Below, piece by piece: positions 36,539 through 45,484 of a DNA stretch of 64,000 bases. Both the position numbers and the translations under genes were made by a program. Origin of the DNA: Weissella oryzae SG25 (GTDB lineage: Bacteria > Bacillota > Bacilli > Lactobacillales > Lactobacillaceae); contig NZ_DF820491.1 of NCBI RefSeq assembly GCF_000691805.2, forward strand, positions 1-64,000, read 5' to 3'. Under the pieces are notes generated by a model. It was not told the DNA's origin. It searched no databases and saw nothing but the letters and a program-made list of their open reading frames with translations. The first letter of the stretch is position 1, and each line of letters begins with the position of its first letter.

Positions 36539-37495
36539 ATGCAAGCCGCAATTATTAAAGAACAAGGTCAAACACCAATCCTTGGTGAGTTCCCTGAACC
36601 AAAAGCACAAGAAGGAAAATTATTGATTAACGTCAGCGCTGTTGCTTTAAGTAATGTCGCTAAAGCCCGCTCAATGGGTACCCACTATTCAAGCGCTGGT
36701 AGTTTCCCTCGCGTAGCTGGAATGGACGGTGTTGGTACTTTAACTAATGGTCAACGTGTCTATTTTATTAACTCCGTCACCGGTTCGCTTGCCAAACAAG
36801 CTTTAGTCGCACCCGAAGTCCTTATTCCTATTCCTGATGGTCTGGATAATCAAACAGCAGCAAGTATTGCCAATCCTGGTATGAGTTCTTACGCTGCCCT
36901 CGTATACCGTGCAAAGATTCAACCTGGTGATGTGGTCCTAATTAATGGGGCAAGCGGGACTGCCGGTAGTTTGGCTGTAAAGATGGCCTATGCGCTAGGT
37001 GCCAAACAAGTGATTGTGACCGGCCGTGGTAACGCAGCACTTACAGCTACCGGCGCGGATGCTATCTTAGCTACCGACACATTTGATTTAAATGAATCAA
37101 CGGGTCAAAAAGCCTATGCAACAGAATTAGCAGCTATTATTCCAGCTGTTACAATTGTCCTAGATTATCTGTACGGTAATACCGCAACAATCATTATCAA
37201 CACACTTGCACAAACGATTGGTGCTAATCATACCATCCGCTATGTTCAAATTGGTTCCATTGCTGGTGTTGAAACGCCAATTCCAGCTGCAGCACTCCGT
37301 TCATCAAAGCTGATACTAATGGGATCTGGTTTTCGCTCAGTTGATGACACAGACATTCTCACCAGTATTGAACGTACCTTCCAATTAGCCCTTGAAAATC
37401 ATTGGACAGTGCCTATCCAAAATTTCACTTTGGATGAAATTGAAAAAGCATGGCAAGCTTCAAGTAACCCTCGCCCTATTATCACAATTAATTAA
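36539..37495 (+). CDS. Zinc-independent quinone oxidoreductase-like protein (MDR family)
   Basis: 318 residues of the medium-chain dehydrogenase/reductase superfamily. The N-terminal GroES-like domain covers residues 1-120 (LINVSAVALSNVAKA), and the Rossmann motif is GASGTAGSLAVKMA near residue 140. The structural and catalytic zinc cysteines of alcohol dehydrogenases are absent, so NADPH-dependent reduction of quinones or enones is more likely. Divergent from the MarR gene and preceded by its operator. SD is AAGGTGG. Confidence 0.88.
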   Translation: MQAAIIKEQGQTPILGEFPEPKAQEGKLLINVSAVALSNVAKARSMGTHYSSAGSFPRVAGMDGVGTLTNGQRVYFINSVTGSLAKQALVAPEVLIPIPDGLDNQTAASIANPGMSSYAALVYRAKIQPGDVVLINGASGTAGSLAVKMAYALGAKQVIVTGRGNAALTATGADAILATDTFDLNESTGQKAYATELAAIIPAVTIVLDYLYGNTATIIINTLAQTIGANHTIRYVQIGSIAGVETPIPAAALRSSKLILMGSGFRSVDDTDILTSIERTFQLALENHWTVPIQNFTLDEIEKAWQASSNPRPIITIN

Positions 37496-37506
37496 ATTTA
37501 GCTGAT

Positions 37507-37532
37507 AGCAAGCCCAACAGGCTTGCTTTTTT
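37507..37532 (+). terminator. Terminator of the quinone-reductase-like gene
   Basis: AGCAAGCC (37507-37514) and GGCTTGCT (37520-37527) followed by a T run, 12 bases after the stop. Confidence 0.9.
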
Positions 37533-37598
37533 ATACTAAAATCCGAAAATAACCTCTTCTTTTGGATAGAAATTTTTTATTTTCTCCTATTAATCAAT

Positions 37599-37642
37599 TT
37601 GATACTGTGCTAAGTTATAAGTATAAATTAAAATCATTATAA
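37599..37642 (+). promoter_or_regulatory. Promoter with PerR-type box before the VIT1 operon
   Basis: TTGATA (37599-37604), a 17-base spacer and TATAAA (37622-37627) form a strong sigma-A promoter. Directly after it, TTAAAATCATTATAA (37628-37642) matches the PerR/Fur-type consensus TTATAATNATTATAA at 13 of 14 specified positions. A repressor there would block the transcription start. The PerR gene is the third gene of this operon, which fits autoregulation. Confidence 0.7.
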
Positions 37643-37658
37643 ATTAGAGGCGGGTTTC

Positions 37659-38354
37659 ATGAAGAAAGAAAGTACACACAAAAAACTTAACCTTTCACAA
37701 AGGAATAACCTGGTACGGGCAGCTGTTATGGGAGCCAACGATGGTATTCTATCAATTTCCGGCATTGTCATTGGTGTTGCCGCTGCAACATCTGCAACAT
37801 TTACAATCTTTATTGCTGGTTTTGCTGGCATATTAGCAGGTACTGTTTCAATGGCGATGGGCGAATATGTTTCAGTGCATTCACAAAATGATGCTCAAGT
37901 TCGTGCGGAGGCCGAACAACGTTACGCTTTGACTAACGATTATCCAACAGAATTTAATTTTGTCTATGAAAAATATGTTGCCCAAGGCGTCCCATCTGAA
38001 CTAGCTGATAAAGCGACTAAAGAGATGATGGCTAAAGATGCCCTTGGAACTACCGTCCGTGAACGTCATGGTTTCACTCTCCATCACGAGGTCTCAGCAA
38101 TTGGTGCAGCTCTGGCTTCCATGCTCTCCTTTCCAAGTGGCTCACTTTTACCAATGCTATCAATTACCCTCTTTCCTAGTCACATTCGAATCTTTGCTAC
38201 CGGTCTGGCAGTTGCCTTGGCTTTAGCCATAACTGGTTTTTCTGCGGCAAAACTTTCTGGTGCAAATCTTGTCCGAGCAACTTTAAGAAATGTAATTGCT
38301 GGTATTTTTACAATGATTATTACCTTTACTATCGGTAGCCTAATTGGAGCATAA
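37659..38354 (+). CDS. VIT1/CCC1-type iron/manganese transporter, first
   Basis: 231 residues with five helices. The N-terminal signature VMGANDGILSISGIVIGVAAAT and MAMGEYVSVHSQNDAQ are the metal-binding helices of the VIT1/CCC1 family, which moves Fe(II) or Mn(II) out of the cytoplasm. The soluble loop at residues about 75-140 (TNDYPTEFNFVYEKYV) is the metal-binding domain. SD is GAGGCGGG. It is followed after 1 base by a paralogue. Confidence 0.9.
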   Translation: MKKESTHKKLNLSQRNNLVRAAVMGANDGILSISGIVIGVAAATSATFTIFIAGFAGILAGTVSMAMGEYVSVHSQNDAQVRAEAEQRYALTNDYPTEFNFVYEKYVAQGVPSELADKATKEMMAKDALGTTVRERHGFTLHHEVSAIGAALASMLSFPSGSLLPMLSITLFPSHIRIFATGLAVALALAITGFSAAKLSGANLVRATLRNVIAGIFTMIITFTIGSLIGA

Positions 38355-38355
38355 A

Positions 38356-39048
38356 ATGTCTAAAACAAATAACACACAAAATACTGCCACCATGGAAGAA
38401 CGCCTAAATACGATTCGTGCAGGGGTGCTCGGTTCAAACGATGGTATCCTAACAGTTGTCGGGGTCCTCTTTTCAGTTGCTGCGGCTACAACTAATCAAT
38501 TCACAATTATCATTGCCGGTATTGCTGACTTACTAGCCTGCGCCTTATCAATGGCATCAGGTGAATATGCATCAGTTAGTGCTCAATCAGATGCTGAAAA
38601 GGTGGCCGTAAAAAAAGAGGCCTGGCGTGTCAAAAATACCCCTATAGAAGTTGAACAAGACATTGTCGACTTCTACTATCAACGTGGCGTTACATTATCA
38701 ACATCAAAAAAAATTGCTGCTGCTTTGATGCAAAAGCAGCCTTTGGAAACAATTTTAAGTTGTAAATATAATATCCGCCTTGAACACTATGTGAATCCCT
38801 GGGCAGCAGCCTTCTCATCAGCTATTTCTGCTTCTTTGGGTGGACTTTTCCCCTTGCTTGCGCTTGTTTACAGCCCCATTCACATCCAATTACTCATGAC
38901 AATTTTGGCTACAGTCCTTGCCGTTGCTCTAACTGGTGCGCTGAGTGCCCGTTTTGGTCATGCTTATATGAAAAAATCAATTATCCGAAATGTTATAATT
39001 GGGTTGCTTACCATTGCAATTCACTATGGGATTGGTCGGCTATTCTAA
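38356..39048 (+). CDS. VIT1/CCC1-type iron/manganese transporter, second
   Basis: The ATG at 38356 (MSKTNNTQNT) has GGAG 7 bases upstream; an in-frame TTG at 38344 is less likely. 230 residues with the same fold as its neighbour (VLGSNDGILTVVGVLFSVAAAT and MASGEYASVSAQSDAE). Identity to the first copy is moderate. VIT1 proteins work as dimers, so the two may form a heterodimer (inference). The stop of the first gene and this start are one base apart, so translation is coupled. Confidence 0.88.
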   Translation: MSKTNNTQNTATMEERLNTIRAGVLGSNDGILTVVGVLFSVAAATTNQFTIIIAGIADLLACALSMASGEYASVSAQSDAEKVAVKKEAWRVKNTPIEVEQDIVDFYYQRGVTLSTSKKIAAALMQKQPLETILSCKYNIRLEHYVNPWAAAFSSAISASLGGLFPLLALVYSPIHIQLLMTILATVLAVALTGALSARFGHAYMKKSIIRNVIIGLLTIAIHYGIGRLF

Positions 39049-39080
39049 GCAAAAAATCTTGGAGGTAGACTTAACAATCA

Positions 39081-39503
39081 ATGACAGAACTAGATGAAGC
39101 ACTCACAATTTTACAAAACCGTGGGTTTAAAAAGACTCCTCAACGGATTAATATCCTTGAATATTTAATTCAGCATCGCATTCATCCAAGCGCTATGAAA
39201 ATTGCTGATAGCTTGGCAATGAATTTAACAACCGTCTACAATACTTTAGATGTCTTAATTGCCAGTAAGTTAGTCTATCCAATTGATAACAATCAAGATG
39301 GTAAAAAGCATTACGACTATTTTGTACATCCGCATTATCATGTAATTTGCCGTAATTGTGGCAGGATTGTTGACGGCAAAAATATTGATTTACAAAATTT
39401 CCCTACCTTGGCCCGCCAAGCCAGCGGCTACTTAATTGAGCAAACTAGCTTGGAATTTACCGGGTTATGCCCTGCATGTCAAAAACTGCTAGATATAAAC
39501 TAA
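39081..39503 (+). CDS. perR: PerR-type Fur family regulator
   Basis: 140 residues. The winged helix is residues about 15-80 (TPQRINILEYL...MNLTTVYNTLDVL). Regulatory-metal ligands of Bacillus PerR are all present: His35 (RIHPS), the Asp of HYDYF, both His of HYH, and the Asp in IVDGKN. Two CxxC pairs (CRNC and CPAC) make the structural zinc site. This set marks PerR, the metal-dependent peroxide sensor, rather than Fur. It is the last gene of the VIT1 operon, preceded by GGAGG, and ends at a large terminator. Its site lies at the operon promoter. Confidence 0.85.
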   Translation: MTELDEALTILQNRGFKKTPQRINILEYLIQHRIHPSAMKIADSLAMNLTTVYNTLDVLIASKLVYPIDNNQDGKKHYDYFVHPHYHVICRNCGRIVDGKNIDLQNFPTLARQASGYLIEQTSLEFTGLCPACQKLLDIN

Positions 39504-39508
39504 AACAT

Positions 39509-39602
39509 AAAAAAGACTCCATCACAGATGAATTACTCCATAATTATTAGACAAAAAGTTGATAATTATGAGGCACTTAAATTTGTTGATGGAGTCTTTT
39601 TT
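39509..39602. terminator. Large two-stem terminator shared by perR and the acetyltransferase
   Basis: An outer stem AAAAGACTCCATCA (39511-39524) with TGATGGAGTCTTTT (39587-39600) encloses an inner stem CATAATTAT (39539-39547) with ATAATTATG (39562-39570). Poly-A and poly-T flanks make it work in both directions. The unusual length (94 bases) could also reflect an inserted small element. Confidence 0.7.
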
Positions 39603-39615
39603 ATACTGATAGTTG

Positions 39616-40143
39616 TTACTTACTAGCCATGTAGCGGTCAATAACCTGCTGACAAGCAGCAATTATGTCAGCCCTAGCTGGCATATCTTTATAAAATACG
39701 GGTGTGTATTTTGGATCACGCGCCTTAAATTTATTAACGCCATAGGCAATACTATTGCTTGGAACATCCTTAGTAATAATTGCACCAGTACCAATAATTG
39801 TATTGTCGCCGATTACTACTGGTCCAACAATTTTGGCGCCATCAGCAATGACCACATTTTCACCAATTACTGGATTACCCAGATTCTCCCATTGGTGACT
39901 TTCATTGTTATACGTTTGATTAGCACCAATCGTTACATTTTGGAGAATTACTACATTATCTGATATTTTAGCTGCAGAAATCGTGCAACCCTTACCATTG
40001 TGGCCAAAGGAAACTGATTTTGACATCTCAACACAGTTAATTTCAAAATTATAATCCTTTTGCAATAAATCTGCTGCTAATTGACGTTCCTCATTTATTT
40101 CGGAAAAACATTGCATATTCAATAAAGTTTCAAAGGTATTCAT
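39616..40143 (-). CDS. Hexapeptide-repeat acetyltransferase (serine-acetyltransferase-like)
   Basis: 175 residues with left-handed beta-helix repeats: ISDNVVILQNVTIGAN, PVIGENVVIADGAKIVG and PVVIGDNTIIGTGAIITKDVP. The C-terminal helical part is short and the N-terminal domain of CysE is only partly present. It belongs to the serine-acetyltransferase/maltose-acetyltransferase class; the acceptor is not certain. A monocistronic gene with a shared terminator with perR. Confidence 0.8.
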   Translation of the reverse strand: MNTFETLLNMQCFSEINEERQLAADLLQKDYNFEINCVEMSKSVSFGHNGKGCTISAAKISDNVVILQNVTIGANQTYNNESHQWENLGNPVIGENVVIADGAKIVGPVVIGDNTIIGTGAIITKDVPSNSIAYGVNKFKARDPKYTPVFYKDMPARADIIAACQQVIDRYMASK

Positions 40144-40274
40144 TAGTTCATACGTCCTTAGTTAAATTACTTGATGCAAAGTGTAATCGCTAAAATTTTT
40201 TCTGTCAATCAATTCTTATGATTTATTCCATCAATTTTAGGCATTAACGCCTTATCTAAGATCTCCCTTTTAAC

Positions 40275-41807
40275 TTAAAGAACTAATTTTTGCCAAACTT
40301 CAGCATATTTTTCTGCATTAACCAATAAAATTACTTCATCACCTATATGCAAGATAAAATCACCATTTGCAACATATGATTTACTATCCCGAACGATTTT
40401 TTCAATCAAAACACCCTTTGGCAACTCTAATTGACGAACCTCTTTGTTTTCGAGCGGACCTGTCGGTGCAACAATAATCCGTAGCTCCTCAATATGGCCA
40501 CTGAGTGAGGCCAAAGCACTCGGTAGCTTAAGTTTAGCTCTTAACGCTTCATAAATAGGTTCGCCACCCAAAACGTCAACTATTAAATATGCAATTAATG
40601 CCACCAAAGCCATTGGCACCAAGTGCTCCATTGAACCAACCATCTCAGCAATTAAAATGATGGCGGTAAACGGCGCTTTTGAAACACAAGCAAAATAGCC
40701 AACCATTCCTAAAACCAGCATATTGGGTAAAGCCGCCGCCGAAATCAATTGCCAATGTAACAAAGTTGCACCGAAAAGCTCGCCACTAATTGCACCCAAC
40801 GTCAAAATTGGTAAAAAGATTCCACCAGGAACGCCTGACCCAAAAGCTAGTGCAGAGCCAACAAAACGAATAATCAAAATCAAGCCTAATATTTGTAGAC
40901 TATTTTGATATTGGCTTAACTTAGTAATTATTAAAGAGCCGCCGCCTAAAAGCTGTGGCCAATAGAGCCCTATTGGTAGTAAAGTTAAAAATACTAATCC
41001 AAAATGATACTGCCGCGGTAACCACCAGAATAGACGATAAAAATTGCTAGCCCGCAACGTAACTTGTTGATAAATATACCCCGCTAGCCCCAAAAATAGC
41101 CCCAATATAATTAACCAACCATACTGGTTGAGCGGTAAAGTGTAGGTTATTTTAATATTTAAGACAGGCTGTAGGCCAAAAACATAACTACTGACAATAT
41201 CTGACATAATCGCACTTGCTAAAGAACCTAACCAGACTAATAGTGAAAATGAACGGTAGACTTCTTCCAAAACAAAAAGCGTTCCCGCAATCGGTGCACC
41301 AAAAGCAGCTGATAGACCAGCTGCTGAACCCATAGCAATTAGCAATTTTTTATCTTGACCAGTCAGGCGCCGCCTTAAACTGAAAAGTTCACCGACTGCC
41401 GCACCCAGTTGCACAGATGGCCCTTCTCGCCCTAGAAAGGCACCTGACCCAATTGAAATTAGGCCACCTAAATATTTACGCCAAAAAACCGATAAGGGAT
41501 TAATCGTTAATTGACCGGCTAATTGAGCTTCAACTTGAGGAATCCCCGAACCATTTACATTTGGGTCTTTCTCAATAATTTTACCCAAAATAAAGGTCAA
41601 ACCAAAAAAAAGCAGTAAGACAGCCCCTAGTGCCAATACTGGATTTGACCCTGACTTAATTGCCTGAAATAAGCTATTCCAACCATGTAAGATATACTCA
41701 ACCAGCCAGCGAAAACTACTAACAACAATTCCAACTAATAAACCAACGATTATTCCCCTGATAATCGCTAATTGTCGCTCCTTATCAATTTTTACTAATG
41801 AACGCAT
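40275..41807 (-). CDS. ClC chloride channel/transporter with C-terminal TrkA-C domain
   Basis: 510 residues. The three ClC selectivity motifs are present: GSGIPQVE, GREGPSVQLG (with the gating Glu), and the C-terminal pair GSGVPGGIFLPIL. The C-terminal 70 residues form a TrkA-C-like regulatory domain (LPKGVLIEKIVRD and ILHIGDEVILL). This is the usual bacterial Cl-/H+ exchanger architecture, useful in acid resistance. No operon partner. Confidence 0.9.
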   Translation of the reverse strand: MRSLVKIDKERQLAIIRGIIVGLLVGIVVSSFRWLVEYILHGWNSLFQAIKSGSNPVLALGAVLLLFFGLTFILGKIIEKDPNVNGSGIPQVEAQLAGQLTINPLSVFWRKYLGGLISIGSGAFLGREGPSVQLGAAVGELFSLRRRLTGQDKKLLIAMGSAAGLSAAFGAPIAGTLFVLEEVYRSFSLLVWLGSLASAIMSDIVSSYVFGLQPVLNIKITYTLPLNQYGWLIILGLFLGLAGYIYQQVTLRASNFYRLFWWLPRQYHFGLVFLTLLPIGLYWPQLLGGGSLIITKLSQYQNSLQILGLILIIRFVGSALAFGSGVPGGIFLPILTLGAISGELFGATLLHWQLISAAALPNMLVLGMVGYFACVSKAPFTAIILIAEMVGSMEHLVPMALVALIAYLIVDVLGGEPIYEALRAKLKLPSALASLSGHIEELRIIVAPTGPLENKEVRQLELPKGVLIEKIVRDSKSYVANGDFILHIGDEVILLVNAEKYAEVWQKLVL

Positions 41808-41871
41808 AACCCCTCCAAAATAATTAATCAGCTGTATGAAAAATTGCGACAGAATACTTTAACCCAAACAA

Positions 41872-41903
41872 AAAGTCCAAACAGCTAAGGCCATCTGGAC
41901 TGC
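41872..41903 (-). terminator. Terminator of msrA
   Basis: AGTCCA (41874-41879) and TGGACT (41896-41901) extended by imperfect GGC/GCT pairing inside, followed by TTTTT on the minus strand. Directly after the msrA stop. Confidence 0.7.
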
Positions 41904-41915
41904 TAGGTTTAAAAA

Positions 41916-42437
41916 TTATTTATCAGACCAATATTGCTTCTGATAAGCCTTTCTAGGAATCATCATTAAATGTTCACGTAAAGGATTCTTTTTATAAAAT
42001 TCTTGATGTGCTTCTTCTGCATCATAAAATGGCTTAGCATCTTCAATTGATGTGACAATTGGTGCAGAGAAGCGACCAGATGCTGCTAAAGCCGCTTTAG
42101 ATGCTTCTGCAACTTGTCTTTGCTCATCATTAGCAACAAAGATAACCGGACGATAACTATCACCACGGTCGGCAAACTGACCAGTTGCATCAGTTGGATC
42201 AGCTAGCTGCCAATATAACTCAACCAATTGTTGATAACTAACAATCGTATTATCAAACCAAATCTTTACGGCCTCAGTATGCCCGGTCGTATGAGAAGCG
42301 ACTTGCTCATAGGTAGGGTTTGCTACCGTTCCACCAGTATAACCTGAACGTACCTTTTCAATTCCAGGTAATGTTTCAAATGGCTCAACCATGCACCAAA
42401 AACATCCCCCAGCAAAAATTGCTGTTTCTATTGCCAT
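41916..42437 (-). CDS. msrA: Peptide methionine sulfoxide reductase A
   Basis: 173 residues with the catalytic motif GGCFWCM at residues 10-16 and the MsrA signature [19 protein letters not shown] and [12 protein letters not shown]-like (here [12 protein letters not shown]). It repairs methionine-S-sulfoxide in proteins. A second resolving Cys is not evident near the C-terminus, so recycling may use Cys in the GGCFWC motif. Close to the PerR operon, consistent with oxidative stress management. Confidence 0.95.
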   Translation of the reverse strand: MAIETAIFAGGCFWCMVEPFETLPGIEKVRSGYTGGTVANPTYEQVASHTTGHTEAVKIWFDNTIVSYQQLVELYWQLADPTDATGQFADRGDSYRPVIFVANDEQRQVAEASKAALAASGRFSAPIVTSIEDAKPFYDAEEAHQEFYKKNPLREHLMMIPRKAYQKQYWSDK

Positions 42438-42614
42438 ATTGTTGCTCCCCCTTTTCTCTTATCGAATTGCTAAATGCAAGCCCCTAATTTGCTTAACAAA
42501 AAAATCGCTTACATATTAGCAACTAACAATAATTTTAATACTCCCTCCGCCAATGTCAACCGAATTAGCTTACCCAATGTTCAGCCTATTGAGATTCCCT
42601 TTTACCTAAGCCCT

Positions 42615-42650
42615 AAAGAAAAAGGCTAGCCTTATCAGCCAACCTTTTCC
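42615..42650 (-). terminator. Terminator of the tautomerase-like gene
   Basis: AAAAGGCTAGC (42620-42630) pairs with GCCAACCTTTT (42638-42648) at 9 of 11 positions, followed on the minus strand by T residues. Just after the stop codon at 42664. Confidence 0.65.
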
Positions 42651-42663
42651 TTAAATTTTATCT

Positions 42664-43053
42664 TTATAACTTGCCATTTAAAAACTGCGCTTCTCCATCA
42701 CCAAAGCTCCAATCGTCATCGTTGTTACTTACTAAGCTAACAACGACATCACTTGGTGCAATTCCCAAATCAGCTTGAAGTTGTGCTGTCAATTTACGAT
42801 AGAAAGCCATTTTAGCCTTAGTTGTTCTTGTTCGAGTTACCAAATTAAAAACAACTACATCTTTTGTGCGAGGAATGTTTAAACCAGTATCTAGAATTTG
42901 CATTTCAAAGGGCTCATGTTGGGTCAAAATTTGATAGCGATCACCAACTGGTGTACTAAATTCTGACAATTGCACTTCGTATGCAATATCTAATAAGCGT
43001 TTTAAGTAAGCTTCATCATGGCCCTTAATTAGGTCAATTCTCATTAATGGCAT
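42664..43053 (-). CDS. Tautomerase-family protein
   Basis: 129 residues, beginning MPLMRIDLIKGHDEAYLKRLLD. The N-terminal proline exposed after methionine removal is the catalytic base of the 4-oxalocrotonate-tautomerase superfamily. The length is about twice a 4-OT subunit, a fused or long type seen in Firmicutes (YusQ-like). Its substrate is unknown. Confidence 0.82.
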   Translation of the reverse strand: MPLMRIDLIKGHDEAYLKRLLDIAYEVQLSEFSTPVGDRYQILTQHEPFEMQILDTGLNIPRTKDVVVFNLVTRTRTTKAKMAFYRKLTAQLQADLGIAPSDVVVSLVSNNDDDWSFGDGEAQFLNGKL

Positions 43054-43122
43054 TTTAATACTCCTGTTTAGTTGTTAAATAAATTAGTCCCAGTCGAAAG
43101 GACAACTAATCGCTTATACGTC

Positions 43123-43671
43123 CTATGCTAAATGTTGGTTTACAAAATCACCAAACTTTTCTCCAGCAGCTTTCAAAAAGGCTTGTGTATCTGAATTAGT
43201 GATTTTACCAGCCTCATCAGCTAATTTGCTACTGTTACCAATGTATAGTTCTGGCTGATGCATCAAATTCATATCAAGAAAATCAAGTGAATTGCGCAAA
43301 ACATGATTAGAAATTGCACCACCAAGTGCAGAAGTTGATTGTGTCAAAACAACTGCTGGCTTTTGCGACCATACATTTTCACCCCAAGGCCGTGATGCAA
43401 TATCGATTGCATTCTTCAATGCTGCTGGTACACTACGATTATGTTCTGGACTCGCAAAAATGATTGCATCTTGTTCAGCCACTGTTTGTCGGAAAGTAGT
43501 ATAACTTGCAGGCGAATCAGCATCATAATCTTGATTATAAAGTGGCAAATCAGCAATATTAATAAACTGCACCGTCGCATCTGCTGGTAATCCAGCAATA
43601 AAGGCTTCCGCTACCCCCAAAGAATAAGAATTCTTACGTAAAGAACCAACAATAACCCCATATTTAGTCAT
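43123..43671 (-). CDS. NADPH-dependent FMN reductase-like protein
   Basis: 182 residues with a flavodoxin-like fold: GSLRKNSYSLGVAEAF binds FMN phosphate, and ASPEHNRSVPAALKNAIDIASRP is the family motif for chromate or quinone/FMN reductases. Likely an FMN-dependent NAD(P)H reductase for quinones. It stands alone between the tautomerase and MazG-like genes, in a cluster of redox-related small genes. Confidence 0.9.
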   Translation of the reverse strand: MTKYGVIVGSLRKNSYSLGVAEAFIAGLPADATVQFINIADLPLYNQDYDADSPASYTTFRQTVAEQDAIIFASPEHNRSVPAALKNAIDIASRPWGENVWSQKPAVVLTQSTSALGGAISNHVLRNSLDFLDMNLMHQPELYIGNSSKLADEAGKITNSDTQAFLKAAGEKFGDFVNQHLA

Positions 43672-43825
43672 AAGACCCTCCTGAATTGTATGTATAAAAA
43701 GTAAGTATTACTCTATTATTTAACCTCTCTATTCTAATAAATGCAAGTTTTTTTCACTAATACTTACTTCATTTATACAGATTTCTATATTCATCAAGCT
43801 TCTTTCATGAAAAGTTGTTATTCAA

Positions 43826-44143
43826 CTAATCATTTTCAAAGCGTTTCAACAGCTTGCTTTCACTCTGTGCCATTAATTCAGCCGGTGTAATATCAAATTT
43901 GCTAGATAAGATTAATAATTGATCCATTACATCCGCCATTTCTTCAACCAAATTAGCTTGCCAACCGGCTTGTTCAATTTTTTCACCTGGATGATCTCGA
44001 CCAATTTCTAAAGCACGCACGGCGCGCGAAAGTTCACCTAATTCTTCAGTCATAAAATTTAACCGAATCAAAGGTGAAAAACGATACCAATTACGCCCCT
44101 TATAAAAATCAATTAACCATGCTTGATGTTCTTCAATTTGCAT
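43826..44143 (-). CDS. MazG-like nucleotide pyrophosphohydrolase
   Basis: 105 residues. The all-helical NTP-PPase motif is present as EELGE (residues about 33-37) and EEMADVMDQ (about 67-75), the ExxE and ExxD halves that hold magnesium. Such proteins hydrolyse non-canonical nucleoside triphosphates. The length suits MazG-like single-domain enzymes. Confidence 0.85.
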   Translation of the reverse strand: MQIEEHQAWLIDFYKGRNWYRFSPLIRLNFMTEELGELSRAVRALEIGRDHPGEKIEQAGWQANLVEEMADVMDQLLILSSKFDITPAELMAQSESKLLKRFEND

Positions 44144-44238
44144 TGCCTATTATCTCCCTATCACTGTTTTAGCTATACTTATTAGGTTTATATTCTTTCA
44201 TGATAATTCAATTATTAACTACTTGTAAACTTACCAAC

Positions 44239-44280
44239 AAAAAAGCTTCAGGTCAAAGTATTAGATTCCTGAAGCTTTCA
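44239..44280 (-). terminator. Terminator of the metE-luxS operon
   Basis: AAAGCTTCAGG (44242-44252) and CCTGAAGCTTT (44268-44278) form an 11-bp stem, just after luxS, with a T run on the minus strand. Confidence 0.9.
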
Positions 44281-44283
44281 TAA

Positions 44284-44763
44284 TTAAATTGTTACTACAT
44301 GGCGGTCAAAAGGATTATCCGAAATTCCTTGGGCTAGAATAATTTCAGCCCAGGCTTTAGCTGAATGTAATGAGTGATCTTTATAGTTACCACATTCTTT
44401 GATTGTTGTTGCAGGTACATCTTCCCAAGTTATTTCATCGCGAATACGCACTAATACGCGGGTAAATGCCGCAGCAAGTTCGGTCGTTGTATAAGCTTGC
44501 CAGGCAATGACATGAAAGCCAGTCCGACACCCAAACGGTGACATATCAATAATACCATCAAGTTCATCACGTACTAATGATGCAAATAGGTGTTCTAGGG
44601 TATGAATACCGGCAGTTTCAATTGCCGTTTCATTTGGCTGCGTTAAACGCAAATCGTAATTTGTAATTGACCCACCAGTTGGACCACTTTGTTCCTCAAT
44701 TAGCCGAACGTAAGGCGCCTTAACTTTAGTATGATCCAGGGTGAAACTTTCAACTTTAGCCAT
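44284..44763 (-). CDS. luxS: S-ribosylhomocysteine lyase LuxS
   Basis: 159 residues. The metal site is HTLEH (His54, Glu57, His58) with Cys124 in ECGNYKDHS, and Cys80 in PFGCRTGF matches the catalytic cysteine. LuxS splits S-ribosylhomocysteine into homocysteine and the autoinducer-2 precursor. Its ATG overlaps the stop of the gene before by one base (TAATG), coupling translation. It thus feeds homocysteine to the methionine synthase in the same operon. Confidence 0.97.
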   Translation of the reverse strand: MAKVESFTLDHTKVKAPYVRLIEEQSGPTGGSITNYDLRLTQPNETAIETAGIHTLEHLFASLVRDELDGIIDMSPFGCRTGFHVIAWQAYTTTELAAAFTRVLVRIRDEITWEDVPATTIKECGNYKDHSLHSAKAWAEIILAQGISDNPFDRHVVTI

Positions 44764-45479
44764 TACTTTGCCTCCTTTAGATATGCAATTGATTTATTTA
44801 CTTCAACCTTAGTACCAGCATACTGCTTTGTAATCCACTTTTGAATTTGCGGATTATGGTATAGGCTAAGCAAGGTTTGGTAAGTCTTATTATGTTGATT
44901 CTTACTTGCTGTAGCGAGAATATTAATGTTTATCTTGGTTGAAGCATCAACTTTTTCATGAGCAAGCGCATCTTTTAATACATTTAAATGTCCTGCTTGC
45001 GCCGTTGAATTTGAAATCAAGACTGCACCAACACTCTTATCATTCTTAAGAACTGATACGCCGGTTGTATCATCAATAGCCTTAAATTGAAAATTATGTG
45101 GATTACTCTGAATGTCCTTAATCGTTGATAAATCATTAAAATTACTCTTTAAAGTAATTAATTTCTCAGCAGCTAATAAGCGTAAGCCACGCGCTTGGTT
45201 GGCATCATCTGATGATAGCGCAATCGTAGCCCCATCAGGAATCGCCTTGATACTGTGATATTGTGAGAAGAGCCCCATCGGCTCAATATAAGTTGTTCCC
45301 AATGCAGCCAATTTTTGTGGACTTGCCTGATTAAAGGCGGTGAAATATCCGTAAGACTGAAAGGCGTTCACATCAATATCACCATTTGCGGTCGACTTAT
45401 TCAATAAGGCACCATCACTAAAGATTTTTACTTTAATTTTGAGATGATCAGCCTTAGCTTGTGGATTGCTTCTTTTCAT
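44763..45479 (-). CDS. MetQ/NlpA-like protein lacking the signal peptide
   Basis: From ATG 45479 (after GGGGG) the protein has 238 residues. It aligns to MetQ/NlpA methionine-binding lipoproteins from the second segment on: [25 protein letters not shown], then the ligand-binding region [20 protein letters not shown] and [17 protein letters not shown]. The usual signal, lipobox Cys and first strand (about 40-55 residues) are absent, and the gene begins 5 bases after the metE stop. Either a deletion made a truncated, non-secreted protein, or it has become a cytoplasmic ligand-binding protein. Its position inside a methionine operon fits a methionine-related past role. Confidence 0.82.
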   Translation of the reverse strand: MKRSNPQAKADHLKIKVKIFSDGALLNKSTANGDIDVNAFQSYGYFTAFNQASPQKLAALGTTYIEPMGLFSQYHSIKAIPDGATIALSSDDANQARGLRLLAAEKLITLKSNFNDLSTIKDIQSNPHNFQFKAIDDTTGVSVLKNDKSVGAVLISNSTAQAGHLNVLKDALAHEKVDASTKININILATASKNQHNKTYQTLLSLYHNPQIQKWITKQYAGTKVEVNKSIAYLKEAK

Positions 45480-45484
45480 ATAGC

